NCBI GenBank assembly: GCA_964017195.1
Contig: OZ024898.1
Span: 13,831,557-13,895,556, forward strand
DNA: 64,000 bases
Source of the DNA: Siderastrea radians
Lineage: Eukaryota > Cnidaria > Anthozoa > Scleractinia > Rhizangiidae
Direction: 5' to 3'
Shown here: in pieces, positions 34,401 to 44,989 of the stretch
Layout: the number at the start of each line of letters is the position of its first letter
How positions within the stretch are numbered: position 1 is the first letter of the stretch
Translations under genes and position numbers: made by a program
The notes under the pieces: generated by a model
Seen by the model: only the letters and a program-made list of their open reading frames with translations
The model's database searches: none
Told to the model about the DNA's origin: nothing

Positions 34401-37400
34401 AAAAAAAAAAATGATAAGCACCTTTCACTTTAGTAGTTTAAGACTTTCTTTTCTCGGTTTGGAACTTTCAAAGGCCAAAACCATCTACTTACCTCAGTTA
34501 ATTCCTCAATTCCTGGTATTTCCAGTCGCCAACCTTCATTCTCAGACAGATGAAAGTGGAATTTGTTCATCTTGTACATCGCCATGGCGTCCAGAAGCTT
34601 CAGAATATTATGTTTAGGAACAAAATTACGTGCAACGTCAACCATCAACCCTCGATAAGGGAAGCGAGGAGAGTCTTTGATTGACAGCTGAGGAACCTCG
34701 CCTTTATCGTTAATGAGTGTGAGTAGAGTCTGGACACCATAAAACACCCCTGCAGGTCCATAACCCCGGATGATGACAAAATTATCTTTGGTTTCGTCTA
34801 CAACAAGATGATATGACTCGTGCGCCGTTGGAGATGGCCGCTGATCACTGTCCCGTGGCGTCAGTAAAAGCTTGATAGTCTTGCGAGTATCTGGTTCCTT
34901 TCCAGTAGCCACACCCAATACAAGTTGCTCTTAAAAAAACAAAAGAAAAAAACAAACAAACAAACATAATTCATGGTGCGTGTGGCGAATACAACGGGCA
35001 AGGAGAAGGGTTGGTAACGATATGGCAGGTCGCCTAGGCCTATTTCCCTTTCGTAAACGGTCGTTGCCATTTTTGACGGTCGATGCCATCAGTGGTAACC
35101 AAGCCTTTTGTCATGGTAGATGTAATATATGCTCCGGATTAAGTCACAATAAGGTAGCAAATACATTTTTAAATAGTCTAAGAAGGAACAAAGTTTAAGC
35201 CTAAGTTGAATTTACGTTAAAAGTTCTGGAAAAGGCTAGGGTCACCTATTATAGATGTATCAGTTATGAAAGACAGTTAATTATTATATATACTTTAATT
35301 TTTAAGAATTGTGACGGATTGGCGTGGTAGTGTAGTGGTAAGGGAGAGATTAGCATACGAAAGGACCGAGTTCGAATGCGGGTTGTGAATGTCTTTCTTT
35401 TTAGTAGAAAAACTTCCAATAATAGCTCAAAAATTTTCTAAGTGTCTTAAAAATGGCAACGACCGTTTACGAAAGGGAAATTTGCGTCGCCTAGGGTTCA
35501 AATCCAGCTATAGCCACCAGCTGGAGTTGTTGCTCAGTTGCCCCGAGTTCAACTCCTCCGCTATGCTTGTAGAAAACCATTACTGTTCTGCCCACGACCA
35601 GTAAGTTTTTTTTTACTTGCTATGTCCAATTTGTTATTTCGTTGTAGCCGGTAATTTCGTACATACATCCTAGGTATGGTAAAAAAGGTAAAGCCTAGAG
35701 GGGAGAGAGAGAGACAAAAAGAAAAGAAAAGAAAAAAGAACAGCACAGAACAGAACAGAACAGAACAGAACAGAACAGAACAGAACAGAACAGAACAGAA
35801 CAGAACACGACACAACAATAACACATCACATCATAACAATACAGTACAAAACAACTGAAATCAAAACAAAACCAAAATGTCACTTATACCTGTGAACACA
35901 ACACAACGCAACACAACAAAATAACACAAAACAACACTATAAAGTACAACACAACCCTACATAACACAACAACACAACACAACAAAGCAACACAAAACAA
36001 CACTACAAAGTCCAACACAACACAACAACACAACACTACAAAGCACAACACAACACAACACAACACAACACCACAAAGCACAACACAACACAACACAACA
36101 AAGTAACACAACACAACAACACAACACAACACAACAAAGCAACACAACACAACACTGCAAAGCACAACACAACACAACACAACAAAGCAACACAACACAA
36201 CACAACACAACACAACAAAGCAACACAACACAACAACACAACACAACACAACAAAGCAACACAACACAACAACACAACACAACACAACAAAGCAACACAA
36301 CAACACAACACAACAAAGCAACACAAAACACCACTACAAAGCACAACAACACAACACAACAAACAAAGCAACACAAAACAACACTACAAAGCACAACACA
36401 ACACAACACAACACAACACAACACAACACAACAACACAACACAACACAAATCCAGTTATACCTGCTAAAAGTTTCACTTCGTTTTCAAGACCCTCCTCTC
36501 CATAAACCTTCCAATCGGGTCCAAGTGTCAATTTCCTGGCTTTCTCAGTTATGACGACTTTCTTTGGAGTAGGAATAACCAGGTGCGGTGCATGTCTGAG
36601 ATCAGGAACAATTTTGGCACTGAACGGGTCCCAGGTTAACTTTTGAGACGTGAACACAAAACTGAGGTCCTCTCCTGCTGTGTTAACAATGGTTCTCGGT
36701 TTTAATCCTTCAGCAGCCACGTACCAGTTGGGTGCTAAGTCAGAACGTGCTCTCAGAAAACTGGTGGTGTTGAATCGAATTTTGATGTATTCTCCCGAAG
36801 CAAAAGGTTTGAATCGGTTCAAGGGTTCGAGCTTATAGAGACAACCACCAATGTGTGTCATTTTTAAATTGCTCTTTCCTGGTGGTACATAGCCTTTTGG
36901 GTTATTGGCAAGATGGTCGTAGTCAATTACTCCCAAAACGCAAACGTATATCCCCCATTTCCCTTTTACAATGGATTTTGAACCTTTGTTGTAAAGTGTT
37001 ATTTGTGCTGTGCTAGGGGATAACACATCAAAGTAGATTCCCATGTTTTCTGCCATGCTGTCGATGTCCGTTTGGCACAGTCCTTGAATGCATTTTGGCT
37101 TCCGCGGTGTACTGCGGGTTGCCGAAGCTTTACGCGGATGATTCAGTGAGTTACCACGAGTATTTATGACCACCGCCGTGTCAGTGTTTTCAGGTGAAAG
37201 GCCCTTTTCTATGAAAAAGGAAAATCAGACGATGCGTTCACTCAAGTGAAAGGTAGTGAGCAGTATTTTCATGTGATGCTGTTTATCATGCTGTAAAGGG
37301 TGGTCGTAACGTAGATGAAATACTAACGCTAAGCATCAGATAAAAGCTACTGAGCAGTACATTCCTGGGTTATCTGTTTAGCATTTTTGCAAGGTGTGGA

Positions 37401-38360
37401 TGAAATCCCTGAAGTGTGACGTTCAAATTTAAGTTTTTGAGCAGTACTCTTCTATATATTATACTGCTCATTAGGCTGTAGAAGATGTTTATAACTTTTG
37501 CGTCTGTGATTGTGACTATTTCCCGGGGATAAACGTTGGAGCGCTACTTTTCGCGACTTTGTAATTTCTATCATTTTGAACCAAAATCCTGAATCCTGTC
37601 CTTACTGTAGGAATAAGCAATACCCTCTTCGTATAATGAGTCAACGTCATTCTCACCATATGCGCGTTCATTTGGAAATTTTATCTCCAAATTCTCGTCT
37701 GTCTTTATTTCTCTTATGCTTAAAATTCGGGTGACTTTCAGTCCCGTATATTTCAATTACTTTGACAAACACAAGCGTCAATTTCCTATAATAAGATATA
37801 ATGTATTCCGGGGGTTCTAACTATTCAACCTGTGCATGAAATCCTACAGTCGAAGAAATATTCACTCGTTCAGTCTTGGCAATGGTTCAGGCTGGCGAAT
37901 ATTGCTGAGTAAACAGCTCCAGAATGAGAAACGTACTGCTATATAGCCCTCATTTGAATGGTCAGATGTAAGGATTCTATGCACAGAATAGGATCATCTT
38001 GTACAGAATCATCAACATTACCACGGAAGATTAAAACTTAAAAGCTTGCATTTGATGGCCGCACTGTTTCTTGTCATTTCCAGTTTCACACGGACAAATG
38101 GTTGTGGCCCGGACTGTTTGCAAAAGGAGATTGATATTTTTTGAATTTCAAATTTTTCTCTCCTTTAGAAGAAAAGTGTCAAGGAATACAGATTAATGCT
38201 ATTAATTCAAAGCAATAAGAATTAACTTACCCAAGTCTTTGGAGTTATACAACCAAGTACAAAAACTCAATACAAACAGAATTCCACATACAAGGAAGAG
38301 GCAGCGAAATTTCTTTCTCAAAGGCAACTTCCATAAGTCTGGAATCGAATATATATTCAT
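29811..38360 (-). CDS. Hex-A: chitobiase-like beta-N-acetylhexosaminidase (GH20), complete, 7 exons
   Basis: Removes terminal beta-GlcNAc/GalNAc from chitin oligomers or glycans. Exons in transcription order: 38231-38360, 36462-37208, 34493-34929, 32545-33276, 31738-31912, 31103-31355, 29811-29973. All junctions are GT-AG and frames join to 878 aa, close to bacterial chitobiases (about 885). Order: cytoplasmic tail rich in K/R, hydrophobic segment about residues 20-37 (type II signal anchor), CHB_HEX carbohydrate-binding domain about 92-245, GH20b about 293-415, catalytic barrel about 415-790 with HFGGDEV (D584/E585) and YLDHPYEPD, and a C-terminal CHB_HEX_C domain on the last exon ([14 protein letters not shown]). 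Introns carry large microsatellites and MITEs. Head to head with Hex-B. Compared with Hex-B it lacks one intron. Catalytic residues are intact, so likely active; membrane attachment is inferred. Confidence 0.93.
31386..31498. repeat. (AAAT)n(AT)n compound microsatellite in Hex-A intron
   Basis: About 50 bp of AAAT units then about 60 bp of AT, starting about 30 bp upstream (in transcript sense) of the 31103-31355 exon acceptor. Confidence 0.95.
31970..32140. repeat. Compound tetranucleotide array in Hex-A intron
   Basis: Consecutive runs of AAAT, GAAC, GGAT and GAAT, about 170 bp, ending about 55 bp from the acceptor of the 31738-31912 exon. Confidence 0.95.
33299..33908. mobile_element. MITE in Hex-A intron
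   Basis: Inverted repeats of about 75 bp: the left holds GGTAGCCAAAGCTTTAG, ATGACTGAA and AATAAAATTGTTTGAAATTA; the right is the inverse of a closely similar block. 610 bp with no frame. It sits within the intron 33277-34492 just after the exon acceptor. Confidence 0.72.
35020..35500. mobile_element. Inverted-repeat element in Hex-A intron
   Basis: TTTCCCTTTCGTAAACGGTC followed by GTTGCCATTTTT near 35041-35072 is matched by its inverse at 35447-35485, and the CGCCTAGG blocks outside also pair. It encloses the tRNA-like SINE fragment at 35320-35390. Confidence 0.6.
35320..35390 (+). mobile_element. tRNA-derived SINE head
   Basis: A-box-like GGTAGTGTAGTGGTAAG and B-box GAGTTCGAATGC at tRNA-like spacing. 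No properly paired acceptor stem. Confidence 0.5.
35739..35815. repeat. (AGAAC)n pentanucleotide array
   Basis: About 13 units of ACAGA/AGAAC in the Hex-A intron 34930-36461. Confidence 0.95.
35890..36450. repeat. (ACAAC/ACACA)n array abutting the Hex-A exon 2 donor
   Basis: About 560 bp of degenerate ACAAC-type units with interspersed AAAGC. On the transcribed strand this is UUGUG-rich RNA beginning about 11 nt after the splice donor of exon 36462-37208. Long open frames here (Cys/Val/Leu only) are artefacts of the repeat. Confidence 0.95.
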
Positions 38361-38472
38361 TCTGGCGGTTTGGAGTAGCAGTTGACGACAGAGTTTCTTG
38401 CTAAGTTATCAAACACGCCATTTCTCATTTCCCTTAGCTTGTATTGACTGCGTCGTCACACTAAGATTAGCT

Positions 38473-38501
38473 TGACGTCACGCTAATCAATCTTTCACGT
38501 G
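38473..38501. promoter_or_regulatory. CRE and E-box upstream of Hex-A
   Basis: TGACGTCA at 38473-38480 and CACGTG at 38496-38501, about 115-140 bp upstream of the Hex-A ATG. No clear TATA box is seen. Match to consensus only; function is inferred. Confidence 0.45.
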
Positions 38502-38902
38502 ACTGCGGTTTTAAGTTTGTTATGATGTGAAATAAAGAGGCCAATATAAGATCTTGACTTATTTAAGTCTACTCGTAAAAAATAATAACAAATATAGATA
38601 AAAAATATTAATTGGAGATAAGGCAAAAATATCAAAGCTGGTTTAATTAAAGCTGTTTGATTAAAGCTGATTCTCATCTATAAAACCGTATTCGTCTCCA
38701 GAGCCGTCTGGCCGTCTTGAGCTTAGGCGCCACCAAATACTAGAGCACCAGGTAGCTCTGGGAAAGAAAATGCTTTGAAAAGCCTCAGAAAAAGCTTACC
38801 CGAGGAGAGATGTTCAAAATAAACGTTGTCAACAAAGATGATCACGTGATTGGTTTTTAAACTGCGGACTGAAACCAAGGGAGTGTGCCGGAAACAGACA
38901 CT

Positions 38903-39326
38903 ACGATACAATACGATACGATACGATACGATACGATCAAGAGAAAATAAGGGGACAGAGAGGGACACTGCCAGACCAGGCTTTGGGATATGTCAAGTTC
39001 GGAAAAGTTATTTTTAGACGGCCATTTGCAACGGAAGTCTGAATTCAGGACGTCCACATTAAGGCAACCTCGATCTGTTGTTTGGAGTACCATTCAAAAT
39101 TTTGCTTGTAATGGCGGACCAAGTGGTCTTACGTTTTGTCGATGAAAACGACTTCGAAAAACAAGGGAAATGGTATTGATGCGGACGTTTCGGGAAACAG
39201 GCTTCCGTTCAAAAGCCAGTCAAAAAATAACTTTTGTGGAATTGACATATTCCAGCCAACGCCCTCAGAATCCCTCTCTGTCCCCTTATTTTCTCTTGAT
39301 ACGATACAATACGATACGATACGATA
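38903..39326. mobile_element. Foldback element with (CGATA)n ends
   Basis: Both termini are runs of GATAC units. Inward, AAGAGAAAATAAGGGGACAG and GGATATGTCAA-like and AAAAGTTATTTTT blocks are mirrored over about 130 bp. No frame. Upstream of Hex-A. Confidence 0.7.
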
Positions 39327-39655
39327 AATACAGTACAGCACCTTTATTTAAACACGATGTATTTTAAAGGGTCGTGTATGATTCTGGTCGGACATTTCAA
39401 AGGACCTCTGGGATCACTAGAAAGTGGTGGCAAAAGAGGGAACGTATTTTACTGGCTACTTAGTGTGTTAGGCCAGGCCATACTAGTTCCGCTTTCCATG
39501 ACATGAGGCGATTAGGAGTATAACTTCTCTCTCCCCCTTGATGGCATGCTAGTCTTTTTATCCCAGGTTACCCTAAGGGGATACTGTGGAGAGTTTCTTG
39601 TCAAAGGAAGCAGCATAGAATAATTTAGAGACCAAACCACTGGCATTCCAAACCA

Positions 39656-39873
39656 TAGGGCCCCCCCACAAACTATGTAACCGTTAGTAGTTTCAGAATG
39701 TGATGAAATGTATATACTGACATGAAATATTGCGAAAAATATTTCATTTGACTGATTTGAGCTCAAAATAAACGTAAACCTATCTCAGTGGTTGTGTTTT
39801 TTGCCGTTATCTCTATACATTTCATTATGTTTTGAAACTAGTAACAGTCACATAGTTTGTGTGGGCGCCCTGT
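39656..39873. mobile_element. Short inverted-repeat element
   Basis: CACAAACTATGTAACCGTTA to ATGAAATGTATA is mirrored about 100 bp later (ATACATTTCATTATGTTTTG to CATAGTTTGTGTG). Arms about 60 bp, no frame. Confidence 0.6.
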
Positions 39874-40385
39874 GGTTCGAACTTCCGATCAAAAGTCCAA
39901 TCAAACATTTAACTCCCCAACCACAGCATCTACCGCGTCTCCACAGTACTACCAAGGAATTAACCACCCCATGCAGTATTCTCGTGTTTATTTTACAGGT
40001 ATGAGCCTGGCTTAAATCTCATCCGAGGGTAAGGGCAGGTGACTAATAAGTGGCCTGCAATCTATTTCGCCTATCGTAATGTTACCTAATAAGCTGCCTT
40101 TCCGACTGAGTCACTATGAGCAAGCAGAAAAATTAGTGACACGCTCGAAACCAGCTGGTTCCGCGCCCTCCTGTTGTCCTTACAGAGCTGTCCTTTTATA
40201 TAGCTGGAGAGAGGTAAAAAGATATTCTTCTGCCCCGTTAGGGTATCAGGTGCTTATTTCTTACTTGCTTGGATTTTCCTTTTATCGCGACATATATATA
40301 TCGCAGTTCGTGGCTTCTCCGCTCAAACTTAGCCAGCTATGCAGGGACACCTGGTAGCTAAATTGGGTACCTTAATGAAGTTCGC

Positions 40386-40434
40386 TGCAACGATAAGCGA
40401 ACAGACTGCCAGGTACCAAAAAAAGCAATATATT
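40386..40434 (-). repeat. Truncated 3' LTR of the gypsy element
   Basis: Matches the first 50 bp (plus sense) of the 43545-43704 LTR, beginning TGCAACGATAAGCGAACAG. It joins RNase H coding sequence at a shared ATATT-like stretch. Confidence 0.75.
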
Positions 40435-42225
40435 GATGCTTCCCAAAGTGGACGTGGTGCCGCTTTGTTGCAAGAGGGACGTCCAGTGGCTTACAGCTCC
40501 CGTGTAATGACCCAGACTGAACAAAACTGTGCTCAAATTGAAAAGGAGTTACTTGAATAGTTTTTGCATGTGAAAAATTTGATCAATACATTTTTGGAAG
40601 AAGTGATGTAGTCGTCGAGTCAGACCATAAGCCACTTGAGACCATATTCAAGAAGCCCGTCAACAGCTCTCCAAAGCGCCTCCAGCAGACTTCCAGCGCA
40701 TGCGCCTTTGCCTGCAGAACTATGACATACAAGTGGAGGACAAAAAAGGCACTACAATGTTCTTGGCTCACACCTTGAGCCGAGCATATGTGGAGGGCGA
40801 AGAAGTTGTTAGAACGATGCCCAATAGTGATGTCTGTTCGATCAAGGAACGACTATTTGCATTTGAGTTAGAGCAGGTGAAACATGCTGATGAACTTGGT
40901 GTATCTTCTTCTCGTTTAAAGAGGCTGCGTGAAGAGACAGCTAAGGATGAAGAGCTGCAGATTCTATCCAACATTATCCGTGAAGGCTGGCCGGAGACCT
41001 TAGCTCACGCACCCAAATTTGACAGACGTCGGAAGCAAGTGATTGAGCTGTATTGGAACTGTCAAGACGAACTGACCACAGAAGACGGGTTGATGTACAG
41101 GGGTGATCTTTTAGTGATACCTGTTGGTGAACGTTCTAACATTGTGAAGAGCCTGCACGAGTCACATATTGGGGTTGAAGGGACATTGCGTTGCGCCAGC
41201 GACATTTTTACTGGCCTGGGATAACAGCACAGCTCAAGGATTATCTGTCAAAATGTGGCATTTTTAACAGTTATCGGGCTCAACAATATAAAGAACCACT
41301 GAAGCCCCATGAGGCACCAACTGTACCCTTGGAGAAAGTCGGGGTTGACTTATTCATGCTGGACAGGTAGGCCTTCTTGATAGCCGTTGATTACTACTCT
41401 GGTTATTTTGAGGTGCAAGATTTGAGTCACACCACAAGCAGTCGTGTCATTACGGTTCTTAAGTCATGGTTTGCCAGGCATGGCATCCCTGCGACAGTGA
41501 TAAGCGATAATGGGCCTCCCTTTAACAGTGAAGATTTCTAGTCCTTCAGTAAAGAATGGGACTTCCATTTCATTACGTCAAGTCCTTACCATGCACAGAG
41601 TAATGGGCGTGTTGAAAATGCAGTGAAGACCTGCGAGTCATTGTTGCTGAAAGCCCGTGCAGATAAGGGTGATCCTTTGCTGGCGTTACTTGAATGGCGC
41701 AACACACCCAATGAGGGCATGAATGCCTCACCTACTCAGCTACTCTATGGCAGGCGAACACGCACTCGTCTCCCAGTAGCTAAGACATTGCTAGAGCCAC
41801 AGGTTATTACAACGGTACCAGAGAAGATTGAGATGAGAAAGCAGAAGCAGAAATACTACTATGATCAACACTCACATGAATTGCCAAAATTACGTGTTGG
41901 TGATGCCATAAGAATGCAGCTGCCTGGGGATAGAGAATGCTCTCTTGGGCGGGTCATTGGAGATGTAGACAACCGTTCGTACCTGGTAGAGGTGACTGGG
42001 AAGCAGCATCGTCGGAACCGCAGATGGTTAAGGGCAACTGCCGAGGAGCTGGAGCCATCAGAGACAAACGAACTGACCGAGCTAACCGAGTCAGCTGAGG
42101 CAAGCTCAGATGAGTTGCCGCAACCAGTTGTCCCGTCGACACCAGTTGCTTCAGAGCAAGATACTGCAAGTCGCCCAACACTTGAACGTCGCCCACCACT
42201 GTGGCTACAAGATTACGAGTGCTGA
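40424..42225 (+). pseudogene. Gypsy pol fragment: RNase H and integrase, degenerate
   Basis: RNase H motif YIDASQSGRGAALLQ, then after a frameshift near 40560-40700 the connection SRAYVEGEE, the integrase zinc-binding region, and the integrase core with DLF, ISDNGPPF and SNGRVENAVK (the D,D,E triad). The C-terminal chromatin/tether region ends at 42225. In-frame stops or shifts occur near 40558, 41221, 41369 and 41539, so it is non-functional. Reverse transcriptase is absent upstream. Confidence 0.88.
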
Positions 42226-42300
42226 GAAATTAGATGCTTTTGACTTTGCCCTTTTTTTCTGCTTACAGTTATTTTTTCCTTGTGGTTGTTTACTTGTTGT

Positions 42301-43496
42301 TTACTTATGTATATGCACTGTTGTGTTTACTACGTTGACTTGAATCTTGTGGGTGTTTCCTTTGCGGGTTACACACAAGGTTGCCTTCCCCTCTATGGGT
42401 TGTTCATATCCATTAACCAGGATCAGAACTGACTTGGCTTGAGTGTCAAGAAAGTTTAAGTCCAAATCACCTGTCACTTCCTTGTAGACGTCCAAAGGCA
42501 ATAGATTACATTCGGCCCCAGTATCCATCAAGAAAGCCACTTCATGGGCTGTGACAACCTTGGCATCTTTTGACATGGTGAGGGTCACCATCTCACGCCT
42601 TTCATGACCTACAACACCTGCAGTGCTCAAATAAAACCGCTCTCGAATAGTAGACACCTTAGTCTTTGCTGGGCACTTGGTTACAAAGTGATTCTTCCGC
42701 TTACAATATGCACAAGTCTGGCCAAATGCAGGACATTTGCGTCTTTCATGATTCCGGCCACAGAATTTACAGTCTTTGATCCTGCTATCATTGACAAATG
42801 GACTGCCATCAGACTGCTCTTTCTCTTTCTCTTTGACAGCATAATAAACCCAGATTCCGTAGTCTTACCTTTCATTTGAGAAGCTGTGCTCTCCGCAGCA
42901 CGAGCGATATCTAAAGCTTTCTCAAGGGTCAGCTTCTTCTCTTTAAGCAAATTTTCACGTACCTCGCCATTTCTAGTGCCAGTCACCAACCGATCACGGG
43001 GAAGCTGATCCGGTGTGAGTGATTCAAAATCACAGTTTGCTGCAATTTGACGTAGCTCCGTCACGTATTGATCAACTGTTTCAGATTCTCGCTGATCTCG
43101 CCTAAAGAACAGAAAACGCTCGTAAATAGTGTTCTCCCTAGGTATACAGTAATCTTCGAACTTCTTTAATATTGGTGCAATTTTCTTTGCATCACCTTCC
43201 GAGGCCCAAGTGAAAGTGCGAAATACCTTGTTTGCTTCTTTCCCGATCACTCCCAGTAGTGTTGCGACTTGGCGTTCTTCTTCCTCTTTATCAAGCTTTG
43301 TAGCAAGTGTATAATTCTTCCAGGCGGAGACCCACGTTCGCCAGTTAGCGGCGGTTGAACCATCGTTGAGCTCGAGGATGTCAGGAGGAGGTATTTGAAA
43401 ATTAGCCATGATAGTCGAACTCGAAGTGGTTGTCGAGGGCTGCTGCACGCTATCTTCGCCACTGTTTTCAAGCATAAATTTGGCAACTTCTTCCAC
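42301..43496 (-). pseudogene. Gypsy gag and aspartic protease, degenerate
   Basis: Gag starts at 43496 and reads well to about 42840, where a frameshift precedes two CCHC zinc knuckles (C-x2-C-x4-H-x4-C, about 42690-42775). The protease follows in frame at 42301-42657 with FLMDTGAECNLL as the active-site motif. It ends about 75 bp from the oppositely oriented integrase end, marking the inversion junction. Confidence 0.87.
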
Positions 43497-43544
43497 AATC
43501 TTTCGGTGCTCTTGGCGTGTGGATTCGGTGGTCTTCTGACACCA

Positions 43545-43704
43545 TGCAACGATAAGCGAACAGACTGCCAGGTAACAAAAACATCAATATATTAAATTGC
43601 CGAAGAGCCAGAACTACGAAACAACATGGCTTCCCGCATGGGACGACGCACGTGACAAAAAACCGCGGGAAAGCTAAGTACGTCATGTAAGCGCACTCGT
43701 TACA
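43545..43704 (-). repeat. Gypsy 5' LTR and adjacent primer-binding site
   Basis: A 160-bp LTR candidate starting TGTAACG and ending GTTGCA on the minus strand. It is followed directly by TGGTGTCAGAAG (43544-43533), a tRNA primer-binding site found in many metazoan gypsy elements. Confidence 0.75.
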
Positions 43705-43999
43705 GTCGCGAGATTACCCGCTCGAATCGCCACCGAACTACCAACCAAGGTAGTCAAATATCTGGGTGTTTTAAAGAATCGCCAGGCTCAAAGCGATAGC
43801 GTCCTCGGGCAGGCATGAAAGCTGTTACCTTTGCATTTACTTTTAAAGAGCAATGACACTGCGTGATAAGGCTCAGAGACGAGTTGCCGCTGTCGACTCT
43901 TCTCCCTATCCACGAAGTGCGTGATTTTTGAAGATTAATTAGAGAGCTGCGGGCCGTTGCCACGGTGACTTTTTCATAGCTCAGTGGGGGTTAGAGGAG

Positions 44000-44078
44000 G
44001 GGGTGATGGTGTAGTGGTTAGCGCGTTGGACTTCAGATCTTTTGGTCGTTGGTTCGAGGCCTGGTCCCTGCCATCGGG
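44000..44078 (+). mobile_element. tRNA-derived SINE head, split by a MITE
   Basis: A-box-like TGGTGTAGTGGTTAGCG and B-box GGTTCGAGGCC. The body continues after the 44079-44401 insertion. Confidence 0.75.
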
Positions 44079-44401
44079 CAACCTCGTCCCCAGGGCCTTC
44101 TCCTCATTCAAAATGGAGGTCGTTAAACCCCTGGCCAAGGCTGCTGAAACACTCCAAGAATCGTGGAGTATTTTGTCACGTGACACATGATGAAATGGCT
44201 TTTTCGGAGGTTGTTTATAGCACCTGGCGGCCCTGTTTGTTTTCTTGTAATCTGTAACCATTGTTCAAACAAAACGAAAACATTTCATCGTGTTTAGGTG
44301 ACAAAATCCTCACGAATTTTTGGAGCCATTTGGTAGCCTTGGCCAGGGGTTTCTCCGACCGCCATTTTAAATGAGGAGAAGGTACTGAGGACGAGGTTGT
44401 G
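44079..44401. mobile_element. Foldback MITE with 8-bp target duplication
   Basis: CCATCGGG flanks both sides (44071-44078, 44402-44409). Arms pair over about 100 bp: the left CAACCTCGTCCCCAGGGCC and CTTCTCCTCATT, the right their inverse. An 8-bp duplication is hAT-like. 323 bp, no frame. It splits a SINE. Confidence 0.8.
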
Positions 44402-44950
44402 CCATCGGGTTGTTTCCTCATTCCCGTCCCCAGAGCCACCTGGCCCTCTTAATCACTGGAGCCTTAGGCACTGGTCCTCTTCCTTAGCGGAAAGAAACTT
44501 TACCTCACTTGTTTTTCTCCAACAAGGTGTATAAATGGGTACCGGAGACATACTGCTGGGGGTAACCCTGCGATTTACTAGCATCCTATCCAGGGGGGAG
44601 TAGTCGAACTCGAAGTGGCTGTTGAGGGCTGCTGCACGCTATCTTGGGTACCTGAGACATACTGCTGGGGGTATCCCTGCGATTTACTAGCATCCCATGT
44701 AGGGGGAGTAGTCGAACTCGAAGTGGTTGTCGAGGGCTGCTGCACGCTATCTTGGGTACCGGGGACAGACTGCTGGGGTAACCCTGCGATTTCCTAGCTC
44801 TCTAATCAGGTGTATAAATGGGTACTGGAGACATACTGCTGGGGGTAACCCTGCGATTTACTAGCATCCCATCCAGGGGGGAGTGGCAATACTCTCAGTT
44901 GCTTCATGCCACAGAAGCCGGGTTTAGCTCTGGCTCGTGTGGTTCACCAG
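44402..44950 (+). repeat. SINE-body tandem array with gypsy gag fragments
   Basis: About four copies of a SINE-body unit (GACATACTGCTGGGGGTAAC through GATTTACTAGCATCC). Two junctions carry 45-bp fragments (44601-44645 and 44709-44753) identical or nearly identical to the gag sequence at 43412-43456. The array ends with the normal SINE tail ACTCTCAGTTGCTTCATGCC. Confidence 0.85.
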
Positions 44951-44989
44951 TGGCTCGTGAGCAACTTTAACTTTCTATATCTCGTGGTT

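Larger units (their letters stand above)
40386..43704 (-). mobile_element. Ty3/gypsy LTR retrotransposon, internally inverted and deleted
   Basis: LTR sequence in minus orientation bounds the element: a full 5' LTR at 43545-43704 and only about 50 bp of 3' LTR at 40386-40434. Flanking 5-mers TTCGC (40381-40385) and GTCGC (43705-43709) agree at four of five positions, suggesting one insertion. Gag-protease reads on the minus strand as expected, but the RNase H-integrase part reads on the plus strand and the reverse transcriptase is missing. The internal region was therefore inverted and deleted. Not mobile as it stands. Confidence 0.85.

Noticed and set aside
35884..36442. Long overlapping open frames rich in Cys, Val and Leu
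   Set aside because: They translate the ACAAC satellite; three frames are open simultaneously and the frame preceding the repeat is a real exon with a splice donor at 36461.
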